NCBI RefSeq assembly: GCF_002093975.1
Contig: NZ_KZ084324.1
Location: 390,755 to 454,754, forward strand
DNA: 64,000 nt
Reading direction: 5' to 3'
Origin: Thermoactinospora rubra
GTDB lineage: Bacteria; Actinomycetota; Actinomycetes; Streptosporangiales; Streptosporangiaceae
Of this stretch, positions 46,445-54,327 are shown piece after piece (within the stretch, counting starts at the first letter, position 1; each line of letters begins with the position of its first letter). The notes under the pieces were generated by a model. That model did no database searches. It was not told the origin of the DNA and worked only from the letters and a program-made list of their open reading frames with translations. A program made the translations under genes and the position numbers.

Positions 46445-46696
46445 ATGGCACCAGTGGGGATAACCCGGAAACACGTGCGGAAGAGGCGTTCGATGGGTGC
46501 AGGCGAAAGACCTCTCAGCGAGGTGAAGTTCCTGACGGTGGCCGAGGTGGCCACGGTCATGCGGGTGTCCAAGATGACGGTGTACCGACTCGTGCACTCG
46601 GGCGAGCTGCCGGCCATCCGAGTGGGCCGGTCGTTCAGGGTCCCGGAGCAGGCGGTACACGACTATCTTCGGGAGGCCTACATCGAGGCGGGATGA
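46445..46696 (+). CDS. BldC-like MerR-type helix-turn-helix DNA-binding protein
   Basis: An 83-residue protein whose core (about 28-80) reads FLTVAEVATVMRVSKMTVYR, then HSGELPAIRVGRSFRVPEQA: a single MerR/excisionase winged helix without an effector domain, very close to BldC-family regulators of actinomycetes. Such proteins bind cooperatively to direct repeats and control development. The start is uncertain: ATG 46445 gives a basic arm (KHVRKRR), while ATG 46493 gives a 67-residue form closer to typical length. Neither has a strong ribosome site. Confidence 0.88.
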   Translation: MAPVGITRKHVRKRRSMGAGERPLSEVKFLTVAEVATVMRVSKMTVYRLVHSGELPAIRVGRSFRVPEQAVHDYLREAYIEAG

Positions 46697-46701
46697 GGTA
46701 G

Positions 46702-46718
46702 CACCGGGCGACCCGGTG
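46702..46718 (+). terminator. Short hairpin after the BldC-like gene
   Basis: CACCGGG and CCCGGTG with a CGA loop, six bases past the stop. No T-run. Confidence 0.5.
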
Positions 46719-46898
46719 TGAATGCAGACGAGGATGGCGGCCCGGCCGAGCTTTGGCACGCGCCAACAGGCGAGGGCGAGAGCCGGCGGGCGAGGCCGGG
46801 CGCCACCCCCAGGGGGCGATCTACCACGGATCGCCGGTAGTCTGTGACGCGGTGTGCGCTCGCGCACCGGATCACCTCGCTCGACTCCTGGGGGTCTC

Positions 46899-46997
46899 AT
46901 GGGCTCTGTCATCAAGAAGCGCCGCAAGCGGATGGCGAAGAAGAAGCACCGCAAGCTGCTCAAGAAGACTCGCATCCAGCGGCGCAACAAGAAGTAG
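46899..46997 (+). CDS. AURKAIP1/COX24-domain protein, bS22-like ribosomal peptide (32 aa)
   Basis: A 32-residue, extremely basic peptide starting [21 protein letters not shown] and ending QRRNKK: over half of its residues are Lys or Arg. It matches the short actinobacterial COX24-domain proteins described as small-ribosomal-subunit protein bS22 in mycobacteria, and its place between the BldC-like gene and an NAD-dependent epimerase is the standard one. The gene is easily missed because of its size. A strong ribosome site is not obvious (CTGGGGGTCTC precedes the ATG). Confidence 0.92.
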   Translation: MGSVIKKRRKRMAKKKHRKLLKKTRIQRRNKK

Positions 46998-47020
46998 CGG
47001 CTAGCGGCTGTGAGGCGCCG

Positions 47021-47989
47021 ATGACCCACACCGTGCTCGTCACCGGGGTCTCGCGCCACATCGGCGCTCGGGTGGCGAGCGTGCTCGCGGCCGATCCGGG
47101 GATCTCCCGTGTCATCGGCGTGGACACCGTGCCGCCACCCTCGCTCGCGCGGGACGGCGGCATGAGCCTCGGGCGGATGGAGTTCGTCCGGGTGGATCTG
47201 CGCAGCCCCGACATCGCCAAGGTGATCGCGACCGCCGACATCGACACGGTCGTCCACATGAGCCTGGTCAGCGCTCCCACGCGCGGCGCGGGCCGGGCGG
47301 TGATGAAAGAGCACAACGTCATCGGCACCATGCAGTTGCTCGGCGCGTGCCAGCGTTCCGAGACGGTGCGTCGCGTGGTGGTCCGCTCCACCACGGCCGT
47401 CTACGGCTCCTCTCCCAGGGACCCGGCGGTCTTCACCGAGGACCTGGAGCCGCACGACGGCCCTTCGCACGGCTACGCGAAGGACGCGGCGGAGGTCGAG
47501 GGCTACGTGCGCGGCTTCTCCCGCCGCCGGCCCGACGTGACCGTCTCCATGCTGCGCTTCGCCAACTTCATGGGGCCCGGCGTCGACTCGCCGCTCACCC
47601 GCTACTTCTCCCAGCCTCTGGTGCCGACCGTGCTCGGCTTCGACCCGCGGCTGCAGTTCGTCCACGAGGACGACGCGGTCGAGGTGCTGTGCCGGATGGC
47701 CCTGGAGGACCACCCCGGCACGTTCAACGTGGCCGGGGCCGGCGTGCTGCTGCTGTCCCAGTGCGTACGGCGGGCCGGACGCATCCCCCTGCCGCTCCCG
47801 TCGCCCGCCTTCGGCCTGCTGGGCGACGCCGCGCGCCGCATGGGCCTGGTCGACTTCTCCCCCGAGCAGCTCAAGCTGATGAGCCACGGCCGCGTGGTCG
47901 ACACCGCCAAGCTGGCGGCCGAGCTCGGCTGGCGGCCCAAGTTCACCACCGCGGCCGCCTTCGACGACTTCCTGAGGTGCAGACGGTGA
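47021..47989 (+). CDS. NAD-dependent epimerase/dehydratase family protein
   Basis: A 322-residue extended SDR with the nucleotide-binding opening VLVTGVSRHIGARVAS, Ser/Thr and YxxxK-type catalytic region (VVVRSTTAVYGSSPRD; HGYAKDAAEVEGY) and the substrate domain GFDPRLQFVHEDDAVEVL. It lies 23 bases after the bS22-like gene, and its stop overlaps the GTG of the acyltransferase gene. The pairing of this epimerase with a lipid acyltransferase suggests a role in envelope lipid or sugar modification. Confidence 0.88.
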   Translation: MTHTVLVTGVSRHIGARVASVLAADPGISRVIGVDTVPPPSLARDGGMSLGRMEFVRVDLRSPDIAKVIATADIDTVVHMSLVSAPTRGAGRAVMKEHNVIGTMQLLGACQRSETVRRVVVRSTTAVYGSSPRDPAVFTEDLEPHDGPSHGYAKDAAEVEGYVRGFSRRRPDVTVSMLRFANFMGPGVDSPLTRYFSQPLVPTVLGFDPRLQFVHEDDAVEVLCRMALEDHPGTFNVAGAGVLLLSQCVRRAGRIPLPLPSPAFGLLGDAARRMGLVDFSPEQLKLMSHGRVVDTAKLAAELGWRPKFTTAAAFDDFLRCRR

Positions 47990-48891
47990 CGGCAGAACCG
48001 GCTAGGGTGATCCCCATCACCGACGCCCCGTCCCACCGGGGGGCCGCCGCCTCCTGCGAGGAGCGCCTGGCCGGGCTGCTGGCGTTCCTGCGCAGGCGGA
48101 TCACGGGCGACTACGAGGTCGACGAGTTCGGCTTCGACCCCGAGCTGACCGACACCGTGCTGCTGGAGCTGGTCCGGCCGCTGTACCGGCACTGGTTCCG
48201 CGTCGACGCCCTGGGCCTGGACAACGTGCCCGGCGAGGGGGGAGCGCTCGTCGTCGCCAACCACTCGGGGACGCTCCCCGTCGACGCGCTGATGCTGCAC
48301 GTGGCGCTGCACGACGAGGCCGGACGGCCCTGCCGCATGCTCGGCGCGGACCTGGTCTACCAGCTGCCGTTCCTGTCGCACCTTTCGCGGAAGTCGGGGC
48401 ACACGCTCGCGTGCCGCGAGGACGCGGACCGCCTGCTGCGGAAGGGCGAGCTCGTGGGGGTCTTCCCCGAGGGGTTCAAGGGGGTCGGCAAGCCGTTCTC
48501 GGAGCGGTACAAGCTGCAGCGCTTCGGCAGGGGCGGCTTCGTCGCCTCGGCGATCAGGGCGGGGGTGCCCATCGTCCCGACGGCCATCGTGGGGGCCGAG
48601 GAGATCTACCCGAAGATCGGCGACCTGAAGACGCTGGCCCGGCTGCTCGGCGTGCCGTACATCCCGATAACGCCGTTCTTCCCCTGGCTGGGGCCATTGG
48701 GGCTGATCCCGCTGCCGTCGAAGTGGATGATCGAGTTCGGCGAGCCCATCAGGACCGACGACCACGACCCGGCCGACGCCGACGACCCCATCGTGGTGTT
48801 CAACCTCACCGACCAGGTGCGGGAGACGATCCAGCAGATGCTCAACGAGCTGCGCCTGCGCCGGGGACACGCCTTCCCGCCCTTCTTCTGA
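47986..48891 (+). CDS. Lysophospholipid acyltransferase family protein
   Basis: A 301-residue PlsC-like acyltransferase. The first motif is NHSGTLPVDAL, in which His and Asp are spaced by six rather than four residues, as in a subfamily of actinobacterial members. The later blocks GVFPEGFKGVGKPF and IVPTAIVGAEEIYP are normal. A soluble N-terminal part of about 70 residues precedes the catalytic domain. The GTG start overlaps the stop of the epimerase gene. In the same frame, ten codons past the stop, a NUDIX-like remnant begins. Confidence 0.88.
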   Translation: MTAEPARVIPITDAPSHRGAAASCEERLAGLLAFLRRRITGDYEVDEFGFDPELTDTVLLELVRPLYRHWFRVDALGLDNVPGEGGALVVANHSGTLPVDALMLHVALHDEAGRPCRMLGADLVYQLPFLSHLSRKSGHTLACREDADRLLRKGELVGVFPEGFKGVGKPFSERYKLQRFGRGGFVASAIRAGVPIVPTAIVGAEEIYPKIGDLKTLARLLGVPYIPITPFFPWLGPLGLIPLPSKWMIEFGEPIRTDDHDPADADDPIVVFNLTDQVRETIQQMLNELRLRRGHAFPPFF

Positions 48892-49092
48892 CAGCCTTCT
48901 GATACTGCTAGCTGCCGCCACGACGAGCAGGGGATGGGCGAGGCCACGCACATCGGCCCGGCCGTCGACGCCTGGGAGGCCGACCGCGTCGAGTGGGTGC
49001 CGCTCGCCGGCGTCCGCCGCCTGATCGAGAAGCGGGAGATCGTCAACGGCACCAGCATGGCCGCCCTGCTCTACGTCCTGGCCGGGGCTTAG
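48892..49092 (+). pseudogene. C-terminal remnant of a NUDIX hydrolase
   Basis: This 315-base gap (48892-49206) has no intact gene. In frame with the upstream acyltransferase but past its stop, about 66 codons read as the end of a NUDIX hydrolase: GMGEATHIGPAVDAWEADRV, then VEWVPLAGVRRLIEKREIV and NGTSMAALLYVLAG before TAG. The N-terminal half with the NUDIX box is absent. The longest ATG-started part is only 52 codons (48934-49092) and has no ribosome site. It therefore looks like a decayed gene; identification rests on the C-terminal pattern from memory. Confidence 0.55.
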
Positions 49093-49206
49093 GCGCGCGT
49101 CTGCCGAGATCCGCGAAGGCCCACGCCGTTGGACTCGCCGTGAACCGCATGACCCCCGAGTGGCGAGACATGCTTGACCGGTTCCCCCGACGGAAGACAC
49201 CCGCGT

Positions 49207-49788
49207 ATGACCGCACCCCCGATAACCCGGGTCGAAGACAGCGACATCGTGCGCCGATCGTTGACCGAGCCCGAGGCGTTCGCCACGCTGTTCGACCGCT
49301 ACTCCGGGATGATCTACCGCTACGTCTCCCGGCGGGTGGGGCCCGAGCACGCCGAGGACCTGGTGGGCGAGACGTTCATGGTGGCCTTCTCCCGGCGTCG
49401 CCACTACGACCTGAACTATCCCGACGCCCGTCCCTGGCTGTTCGGCATCGCGACCAAGCTGCTGTCGCGCCACCACAGGAGCGAGGCGGCGCGGTACCGG
49501 GCCCTGCAACGCAGTCCCGTGGAAGAGCACGTCGAGTTCCCCGCGGACGCCGTGGCGGCGGGGGTGACGGCGCAGGCGGCCAGGAAGGCGCTGGCCGAGG
49601 CGCTGGCCGCGCTGTCCAAGCGCGACCGTGACGCTCTGCTGCTGTACGCCTGGAGCGGCCTGACCTACGAGGAGGTCGCCCGGGCCCTGGACATCCCGCT
49701 GGGCACCGTGCGGTCCCGGCTCAACCGCGCCCGCCGGAAGCTGCGCGCCGAGCTGGGCGGCGCCGATCCGATGCGCGAGGAGGCGTGA
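49207..49788 (+). CDS. ECF-family RNA polymerase sigma factor
   Basis: A 193-residue sigma factor. Region 2 is about 25-95 (FATLFDRYSGMIYRYVSRRVG, AEDLVGETFMVAF, PWLFGIATKLLSRHHR) and region 4 about 130-185 (ALAALSKRDRDALLLYAWSG, YEEVARALDIPLGTVRSRL). It is followed after two bases by a membrane-bound LCP protein whose N-terminus looks like that of anti-sigma partners. ATG 49207 gives a normal N-terminus; an upstream ATG at 49174 would add eleven unlikely residues. Confidence 0.9.
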   Translation: MTAPPITRVEDSDIVRRSLTEPEAFATLFDRYSGMIYRYVSRRVGPEHAEDLVGETFMVAFSRRRHYDLNYPDARPWLFGIATKLLSRHHRSEAARYRALQRSPVEEHVEFPADAVAAGVTAQAARKALAEALAALSKRDRDALLLYAWSGLTYEEVARALDIPLGTVRSRLNRARRKLRAELGGADPMREEA

Positions 49789-49789
49789 C

Positions 49790-50770
49790 ATGGACGAGAT
49801 GACGATGCTGCGCGACCTCGGCCGCGAGCTGGAGCACGAGCCGCCGCCCACGCTGGTGCGGCAGCGCCGGAGGATGCTGGGCGCCAGGAGGCGAAGGATC
49901 GGCTGGCTGCCGGTGTCCCTGGCCGCGGCGGCCACGGCGGTGGCGATCCTGGTGCCCGTGCTGCTCGCGGGCGGCGGGACCGCGACGCGGGTCCGGGAGC
50001 CCGAGGGGGTACGGCCGGCCGTGGTCGCGGGCGCCGTGAACATCCTGGTGGTGGGCAGCGACAGCCAGGCCGGCACGCCCCGGCTCGGGAAGGGCGAGCG
50101 CGGCGACGCGCTGCTCCTGGTCCACGTCCCGGAGGACAGGAAGGCCGTGACCGTGGTCAGCATCCCGCGCGACTCGATGGTCAAGCTGCCGGCTTGCGGG
50201 GGCGGGCGGCTCGACATGATCAACGCCGCCTACGACCGGGGCGGCCTGCGCTGCACGTGGACGACGGTCGAGCAGCTCACCGGCCTTCGCATCCACCACG
50301 CGGTGGCGTTCGACTTCTCCGGGTTCGAGGCGATGGTGGACGCGCTGGGCGGGGTGGAGATCACCGTGCCGAAGCCGGTCGACGACCCCAGGTCCAAGCT
50401 GCGCCTGGACAAGGGCAGGCAGACGCTCACCGGCCGGCAGGCGGTCGCCTGGGCGCGGCTGCGCGACTACGGCGACGGCTCCGACCTGCACCGCATCCGG
50501 CGCCAGCAGCAGCTCATGGCCGCCATGGCGCGTAAGGCCCGGCAGACGCTGTCGGACCCGGCCCGGCTGCGGGACTTCGTCGCGGCCGTCCGGCGGCAGG
50601 TGACCACGGACGAGGGCTTCGACCTGGAGACGATGTACGGCCTGGCCGCCGGCATGGGAGGGAGCACGCCGACCTTCGTCACGGTTCCGGTCAGGCAGTA
50701 CTCCCCTGACCCGCACCGGGTCGAATGGCTCCAGCCCGACGCCGCGCGCCTGTTCAAGACGCTGAAATAA
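49790..50770 (+). CDS. LytR-CpsA-Psr (LCP) family protein with an anti-sigma-like N-terminus
   Basis: A 326-residue type II membrane protein. A cytoplasmic segment (MLRDLGRELEHEPPPTLVRQR) like those of ECF-linked regulators precedes one transmembrane helix (about 37-62). The LCP domain follows: NILVVGSDSQ, TVVSIPRDSMVKLP with the catalytic Arg/Asp, DMINAAYDRGG and VAWARLRDYGDGSDLHRIRRQQ. LCP enzymes attach teichoic acids or arabinogalactan-like polymers to peptidoglycan. The two-base gap after the ECF gene suggests that it also controls that sigma factor. Confidence 0.9.
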   Translation: MDEMTMLRDLGRELEHEPPPTLVRQRRRMLGARRRRIGWLPVSLAAAATAVAILVPVLLAGGGTATRVREPEGVRPAVVAGAVNILVVGSDSQAGTPRLGKGERGDALLLVHVPEDRKAVTVVSIPRDSMVKLPACGGGRLDMINAAYDRGGLRCTWTTVEQLTGLRIHHAVAFDFSGFEAMVDALGGVEITVPKPVDDPRSKLRLDKGRQTLTGRQAVAWARLRDYGDGSDLHRIRRQQQLMAAMARKARQTLSDPARLRDFVAAVRRQVTTDEGFDLETMYGLAAGMGGSTPTFVTVPVRQYSPDPHRVEWLQPDAARLFKTLK

Positions 50771-50812
50771 GCCATTATCGGATCCTTATTGGACGAAAAG
50801 TCCAGCAACGGT

Positions 50813-50818
50813 TATCGT
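50813..50818 (+). promoter_or_regulatory. -10 element of a predicted leaderless promoter (hydrolase), with -35 TTGGAC
   Basis: TATCGT ends seven bases before the ATG at 50826; TTGGAC at 50789-50794 is spaced by 18 bases. Confidence 0.55.
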
Positions 50819-50825
50819 CTGGGTC

Positions 50826-51869
50826 ATGGAGATCAGGCGTGGCATCCGCGGAGCCCTGGCCGCGGGCCTGCTGCTCGGCGCCGCGGCCGGGCTCGCCAGG
50901 CGCCGCCGTACCACCCGTCAGGAGCCCGGACGAGAGCCGCGACAGGGCCGCTGTCTCACCGTCACCACGGGCGACGGCGTACGGCTGGCGGTCGAGGTCG
51001 ACGAGGCGAGCGAGCCGAAGGCGGCGGTGGTGTTCGCCCACGGGTGGGTGCTCAACCGCGGGTGCTGGTTCCCCCAGCGGGAGGCGCTGGCCGGCGAGGC
51101 CATTCTGGTCTGCTACGACCAGCGCGGGCACGGCGCCTCCTCGGCGGGGGCCTACGACTGCTGCACCGTCGACCGGCTCGCCGAGGACCTGGAGACGGTC
51201 GTCGAGGAGGTCGTCCCGCCCGAGCTGCCCGTCGTCCTGGTCGGGCACTCGATGGGCGGGATGACCGTCATGGGGCTGGCGGCCCGGCGGCCGGAGCTGT
51301 TCGGCGACAGGATCAGGGGTGTCGCGCTGCTCGGCACCTCCTGCGGCGGGCTGGCCGGCAGCACGTTCGGCCTGCGCGGGCCGCTGGGCCGCGCCGTGCC
51401 GAGGATGACGCCGCTCGTGCTGGAGCGCATGCTCGCCAGGGCCCCGCTGATCGACCGCAGCGCCGCGCTGAAGCGGGGCGTGAACTGGCCGGTCACCCGC
51501 TACCTGGCGTTCGGCCCCGGGGCGAGGCGGGAGCACGTCAGCCTCGTCAACGGCATGGTCGCGGCGACGCCGACCGAGGTGATGGTGGGCTTCTTCCACG
51601 GGATCATGGCGCACGACAAGGCCGATGCCCTCCACGCGCTGGCCTCGGTGGAGACGCTGGTCATGGTGGGCGCCCGCGACCGGCTCACGCCGCCCTCGCA
51701 CGCCCACAGGATCGCCCAGGCGCTTCCCGGCGCCCGGCTGATCGTCGTGCCCGGCGCCGGGCACATGCTCGGCCTCGAGCGCCCGGAAGTGGTCAACCGC
51801 ACCCTGGCCGAGCTGGTCGGCAAAGCCCTGAAAGAGCCGATGCCGCCCGGAGAGCCGAAAGCCGCCTAG
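50826..51869 (+). CDS. Alpha/beta hydrolase
   Basis: A 347-residue serine hydrolase. An N-terminal hydrophobic stretch (GALAAGLLLGAAAGLA) followed by Arg-rich residues suggests membrane attachment. The nucleophile elbow is LVGHSMGGM, the acid Asp is in MVGARDRLTPP and the base His in PGAGHMLGLERP, so the triad is complete. The substrate is unknown; lipid or ester is likely. It is convergent with the HAD-IB hydrolase gene. Confidence 0.88.
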   Translation: MEIRRGIRGALAAGLLLGAAAGLARRRRTTRQEPGREPRQGRCLTVTTGDGVRLAVEVDEASEPKAAVVFAHGWVLNRGCWFPQREALAGEAILVCYDQRGHGASSAGAYDCCTVDRLAEDLETVVEEVVPPELPVVLVGHSMGGMTVMGLAARRPELFGDRIRGVALLGTSCGGLAGSTFGLRGPLGRAVPRMTPLVLERMLARAPLIDRSAALKRGVNWPVTRYLAFGPGARREHVSLVNGMVAATPTEVMVGFFHGIMAHDKADALHALASVETLVMVGARDRLTPPSHAHRIAQALPGARLIVVPGAGHMLGLERPEVVNRTLAELVGKALKEPMPPGEPKAA

Positions 51870-51889
51870 AGAGAGGCGTGCCCGGGACG

Positions 51890-52765
51890 CTAGAGCCGTT
51901 TCCGGTAGTGCTTGCGCAGCGCGATGCCCGCCGCGACCCCGCCCGCCACGGCGCCCGCGCCCGCGGCGATCGGCAGGGCCGTGAGCGTGGCCTTGCGCCC
52001 GGTGCGGAAGTCCTTGACCGGCCAGCCGTTCTTCTTGGCGTACTCGCGCAGCTCGGAGTCGGGGTTGATGGCCACCGCGTGCCCGACCAGCGACAGCATC
52101 GGCAGGTCGTTGGCCGAGTCGCTGTAGGCGGTGCACTTGGTCAGATCCAGCCCCTCGCGCCGCGCGAGCGCCCGCACCGCCTCGGCCTTGGCCGGGCCGT
52201 GCAGCAGGTCGCCGACCAGCCGCCCGGTGTAGACGCCGTCGACCGTCTCCGCGACCGTGCCGAGCGCGCCCGTCAGGCCCAGGCGCTGCGCGATGACCCG
52301 CGCCAGCTCGACCGGGGTGGCGGTGACCAGCCAGACCCGCTGGCCGGCGTCCAGGTGGGCCTGGGCCAGGGCGCGGGTGCCCGCCCAGATCCGGTCCGCC
52401 ATCACCTCGTCGTAGATCTCCTCGCCGAGCCGTACGACGTCCTCGACCTTGCTGCCCGCCACGAAGGCCAGCGCCGTTTCGCGGGCCACCGCGATGTGCT
52501 CGGGGTTCTCGCTGCCGCGCAGCCGGAACATGGCCTGGCCGAGGGCGAACTTCACCAGGTCGGAGGTCTTGAACAGCCCCCTGGTGGCCAGCCCGCGCGC
52601 GAAGTGGTAGATCGACGCGCCCCGCATCATCGTGTTGTCCACGTCGAAGAAGGCCGCCGCCTGGAGGTCGGGCTCGCTGGGGGTGGCGGCCACCGCCGCC
52701 GCGGCCGCCACCTCGCCGGCCCGCTCCGCCTCCGTCTCGTGCCGTCGTCGCAGTAGCCGCCTCAT
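51890..52765 (-). CDS. HAD-IB family hydrolase
   Basis: A 291-residue HAD phosphatase of subfamily IB. Motif [13 protein letters not shown] carries the nucleophile Asp41 and Asp43; motif II is [10 protein letters not shown] and motif [23 protein letters not shown]-terminal hydrophobic segment ([18 protein letters not shown]) and basic end may tether it to the membrane. Relatives include phosphoserine-phosphatase-like and acyltransferase-linked enzymes. TAAGCT ends six bases upstream of the ATG, predicting a leaderless mRNA. Confidence 0.9.
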   Translation of the reverse strand: MRRLLRRRHETEAERAGEVAAAAAVAATPSEPDLQAAAFFDVDNTMMRGASIYHFARGLATRGLFKTSDLVKFALGQAMFRLRGSENPEHIAVARETALAFVAGSKVEDVVRLGEEIYDEVMADRIWAGTRALAQAHLDAGQRVWLVTATPVELARVIAQRLGLTGALGTVAETVDGVYTGRLVGDLLHGPAKAEAVRALARREGLDLTKCTAYSDSANDLPMLSLVGHAVAINPDSELREYAKKNGWPVKDFRTGRKATLTALPIAAGAGAVAGGVAAGIALRKHYRKRL

Positions 52766-52771
52766 GCAGTC

Positions 52772-52777
52772 AGCTTA
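52772..52777 (-). promoter_or_regulatory. -10 element of a predicted leaderless promoter (HAD-IB gene)
   Basis: TAAGCT on the minus strand, ending six bases before the ATG at 52765. Confidence 0.55.
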
Positions 52778-52784
52778 AGGGGTC

Positions 52785-53423
52785 TCATCGCGGGGCAACG
52801 AGGCCGTCGATGTAGTCCAGGTAACCGCTGGCCTGGACCTGTTCGGGGCCGTCGAGCTGGGGGAGCATGCCCTCGACGAGGTTGCGCTGGTCCTCGGCGA
52901 ACTTCTTGATCTTCGTCGAGCGGGGCAGCCGGCTGATGCCCGAGCGGGTGCTCCGGTCCATGTCCTTGAGGGTCGCGCCGACGTGCGGGCCGCCGTCGGG
53001 GGAGCGCAGCAGGGCGTCGAGCTCCTGGGCCCGGGTCTTGGCGGAGACCAGCTCGCGCTCGCCGCGCTCGACCGGGTCGGGGCTCAGCCGTACCAGGGTG
53101 TCCTCGGCGGCGCGCTTGAGCGGGTAGAGCGGCTCGCCGGGCACGGACCGGTAGGTGACGAAGGCGGCCAGCATCATGGCGGCGGCCAGGCCGACGGTGG
53201 CCAGCTGGGTCAGCCACGAGGTGCGCGGCACGGGCCGGACCGGGCTCCTGCGCGGCTCCGGCTCCCGCCCCACGGGCTCGGCCAGCAGCCGCTCCCGCAG
53301 CCGGGCGCGGAAGGCCGGGTCGGGGCCCGTGCCGGGCGGGGCGTCGCGCAGCTCGGCCAGCCTGGCGAGCACATCCTCCTGCGCCCTGCGCCGAGACCGC
53401 CGAGACCGCCGAGACCTACGCAT
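52785..53423 (-). CDS. DUF5667 membrane protein, candidate anti-sigma factor (RsbN-like)
   Basis: A 212-residue protein: an Arg-rich start (MRRSRRSRRSRRRAQED), a cytoplasmic segment (VLARLAELRDAPPGTGPDPAFRARLRERL begins near 18), one transmembrane helix (about 72-90) and an extracellular DUF5667 domain (GEPLYPLKRAAEDTLVRLSP). It sits directly downstream of a BldN-like sigma factor, the position of the anti-sigma gene rsbN in streptomycetes, so it may sequester that sigma factor; this is inferred from position and topology. Its ribosome-binding region is a duplicated 15-base segment. Confidence 0.78.
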   Translation of the reverse strand: MRRSRRSRRSRRRAQEDVLARLAELRDAPPGTGPDPAFRARLRERLLAEPVGREPEPRRSPVRPVPRTSWLTQLATVGLAAAMMLAAFVTYRSVPGEPLYPLKRAAEDTLVRLSPDPVERGERELVSAKTRAQELDALLRSPDGGPHVGATLKDMDRSTRSGISRLPRSTKIKKFAEDQRNLVEGMLPQLDGPEQVQASGYLDYIDGLVAPR

Positions 53424-53424
53424 G

Positions 53425-53454
53425 TGACCTTCTCACCGATGACCTTCTCACCGA
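53425..53454 (-). repeat. Perfect 15-bp tandem duplication doubling the ribosome-binding site
   Basis: TGACCTTCTCACCGA occurs twice head to tail at 53425-53439 and 53440-53454. On the minus strand each copy carries GAGAAGG, so two Shine-Dalgarno-like sequences lie before the DUF5667 start, the near one four bases from the ATG. Confidence 0.85.
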
Positions 53455-53518
53455 GAGTGACACCCAGCCGCCCGCCCGACTGCTGTCCGTCTGACTAACG
53501 ACGTCCGGTCCGCGGAGG

Positions 53519-54151
53519 TTACGCCAGGTCCGAGCGGAGGGCCCGGGCCAGGGCGCGCACGGCACGGAACTGCAGGGCTTTGATCGCTCCACTCTTCTTC
53601 CCCATGATCAGCGCGGTCTCGGCGAGCGAGAGCCCGTGCAGGAAACGCAGGACCACGCACTCCTGCTGCTCGGCGTTGAGCTCTCGCACGGCCCGTAACA
53701 GCCGGTCGTACACCAGCGCGTCGACCACGGCGTTCTCCGGGATGTGCGCGCCGTCGAGGGGGACGTCGAAGATCTCGCCCGTGGGCACCTCGAGCCGGTA
53801 CCGCGAGGACTTGAAGTGGTCGGTCACGAGGTTGCGCGCGATGGTCACGAGCCAGGCGCCGAAGTCGCGGCCCTGCCAGGTGAAGTCGGCGATCCTGCGC
53901 AGCGCCCGGAGGAAGGTCTCGCTGGTGAGGTCCTCGGCCAGGGGATGGGACCCGACCCGGAAGTAGATGTAGCGGTAGACCAGGTCGAGGTACCTGTCAT
54001 AGAGCGTTCCGAAAGCCTCGCTGTCCCCGGTCTTGGCACGCAGCACGACGGTGCGCAGGTCGTCGTCTCGGGCGGGGAGCTCGCTCGCTCTGGGGGAGGC
54101 GGCGGTCATGATCCCGGCGAGCGGCCATGATGCGGTATGGGGGTCAGGCAT
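53519..54151 (-). CDS. BldN-like ECF sigma factor
   Basis: A 210-residue sigma factor with region 2 (FGTLYDRYLDLVYRYIYFRVG, AEDLTSETFLRAL, DFGAWLVTIARNLVTDHFKS) and region 4 (LNAEQQECVVLRFLHGLSLA, ETALIMGKKSGAIKALQFRA). The QECVVLRF and MGKKSGAIKALQ stretches match the BldN branch, and the neighbourhood (DUF5667 gene, Rex, hemA) is that of bldN. Streptomycete BldN has a long N-terminal pro-sequence; here the part before region 2 is only about 35 residues. ATG 54151 has AAGGGA upstream; ATG 54109 is an alternative. Confidence 0.88.
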   Translation of the reverse strand: MPDPHTASWPLAGIMTAASPRASELPARDDDLRTVVLRAKTGDSEAFGTLYDRYLDLVYRYIYFRVGSHPLAEDLTSETFLRALRRIADFTWQGRDFGAWLVTIARNLVTDHFKSSRYRLEVPTGEIFDVPLDGAHIPENAVVDALVYDRLLRAVRELNAEQQECVVLRFLHGLSLAETALIMGKKSGAIKALQFRAVRALARALRSDLA

Positions 54152-54327
54152 CCGGTATCCCTTGGGGGTTCGGCGTGCTCGAACACTCTAGAAATCAAGA
54201 CTGATTTCCACAATGCACTTCAAACGGTGGCTTGGGCAGTCACAACGCGCGGATACGGTGTGCACCGACCTGTTTCCCCTCTTCGGCTACCGGCTGGGAG
54301 GCATCGTCCGGCAGCATTGGAGGCACC

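Noticed and set aside
48001..48020. TAGGGT inside the acyltransferase gene as a -10 for a shorter form
   Set aside because: The codon at the leaderless distance is not a start codon, and the upstream GTG overlap with the epimerase gene explains translation.
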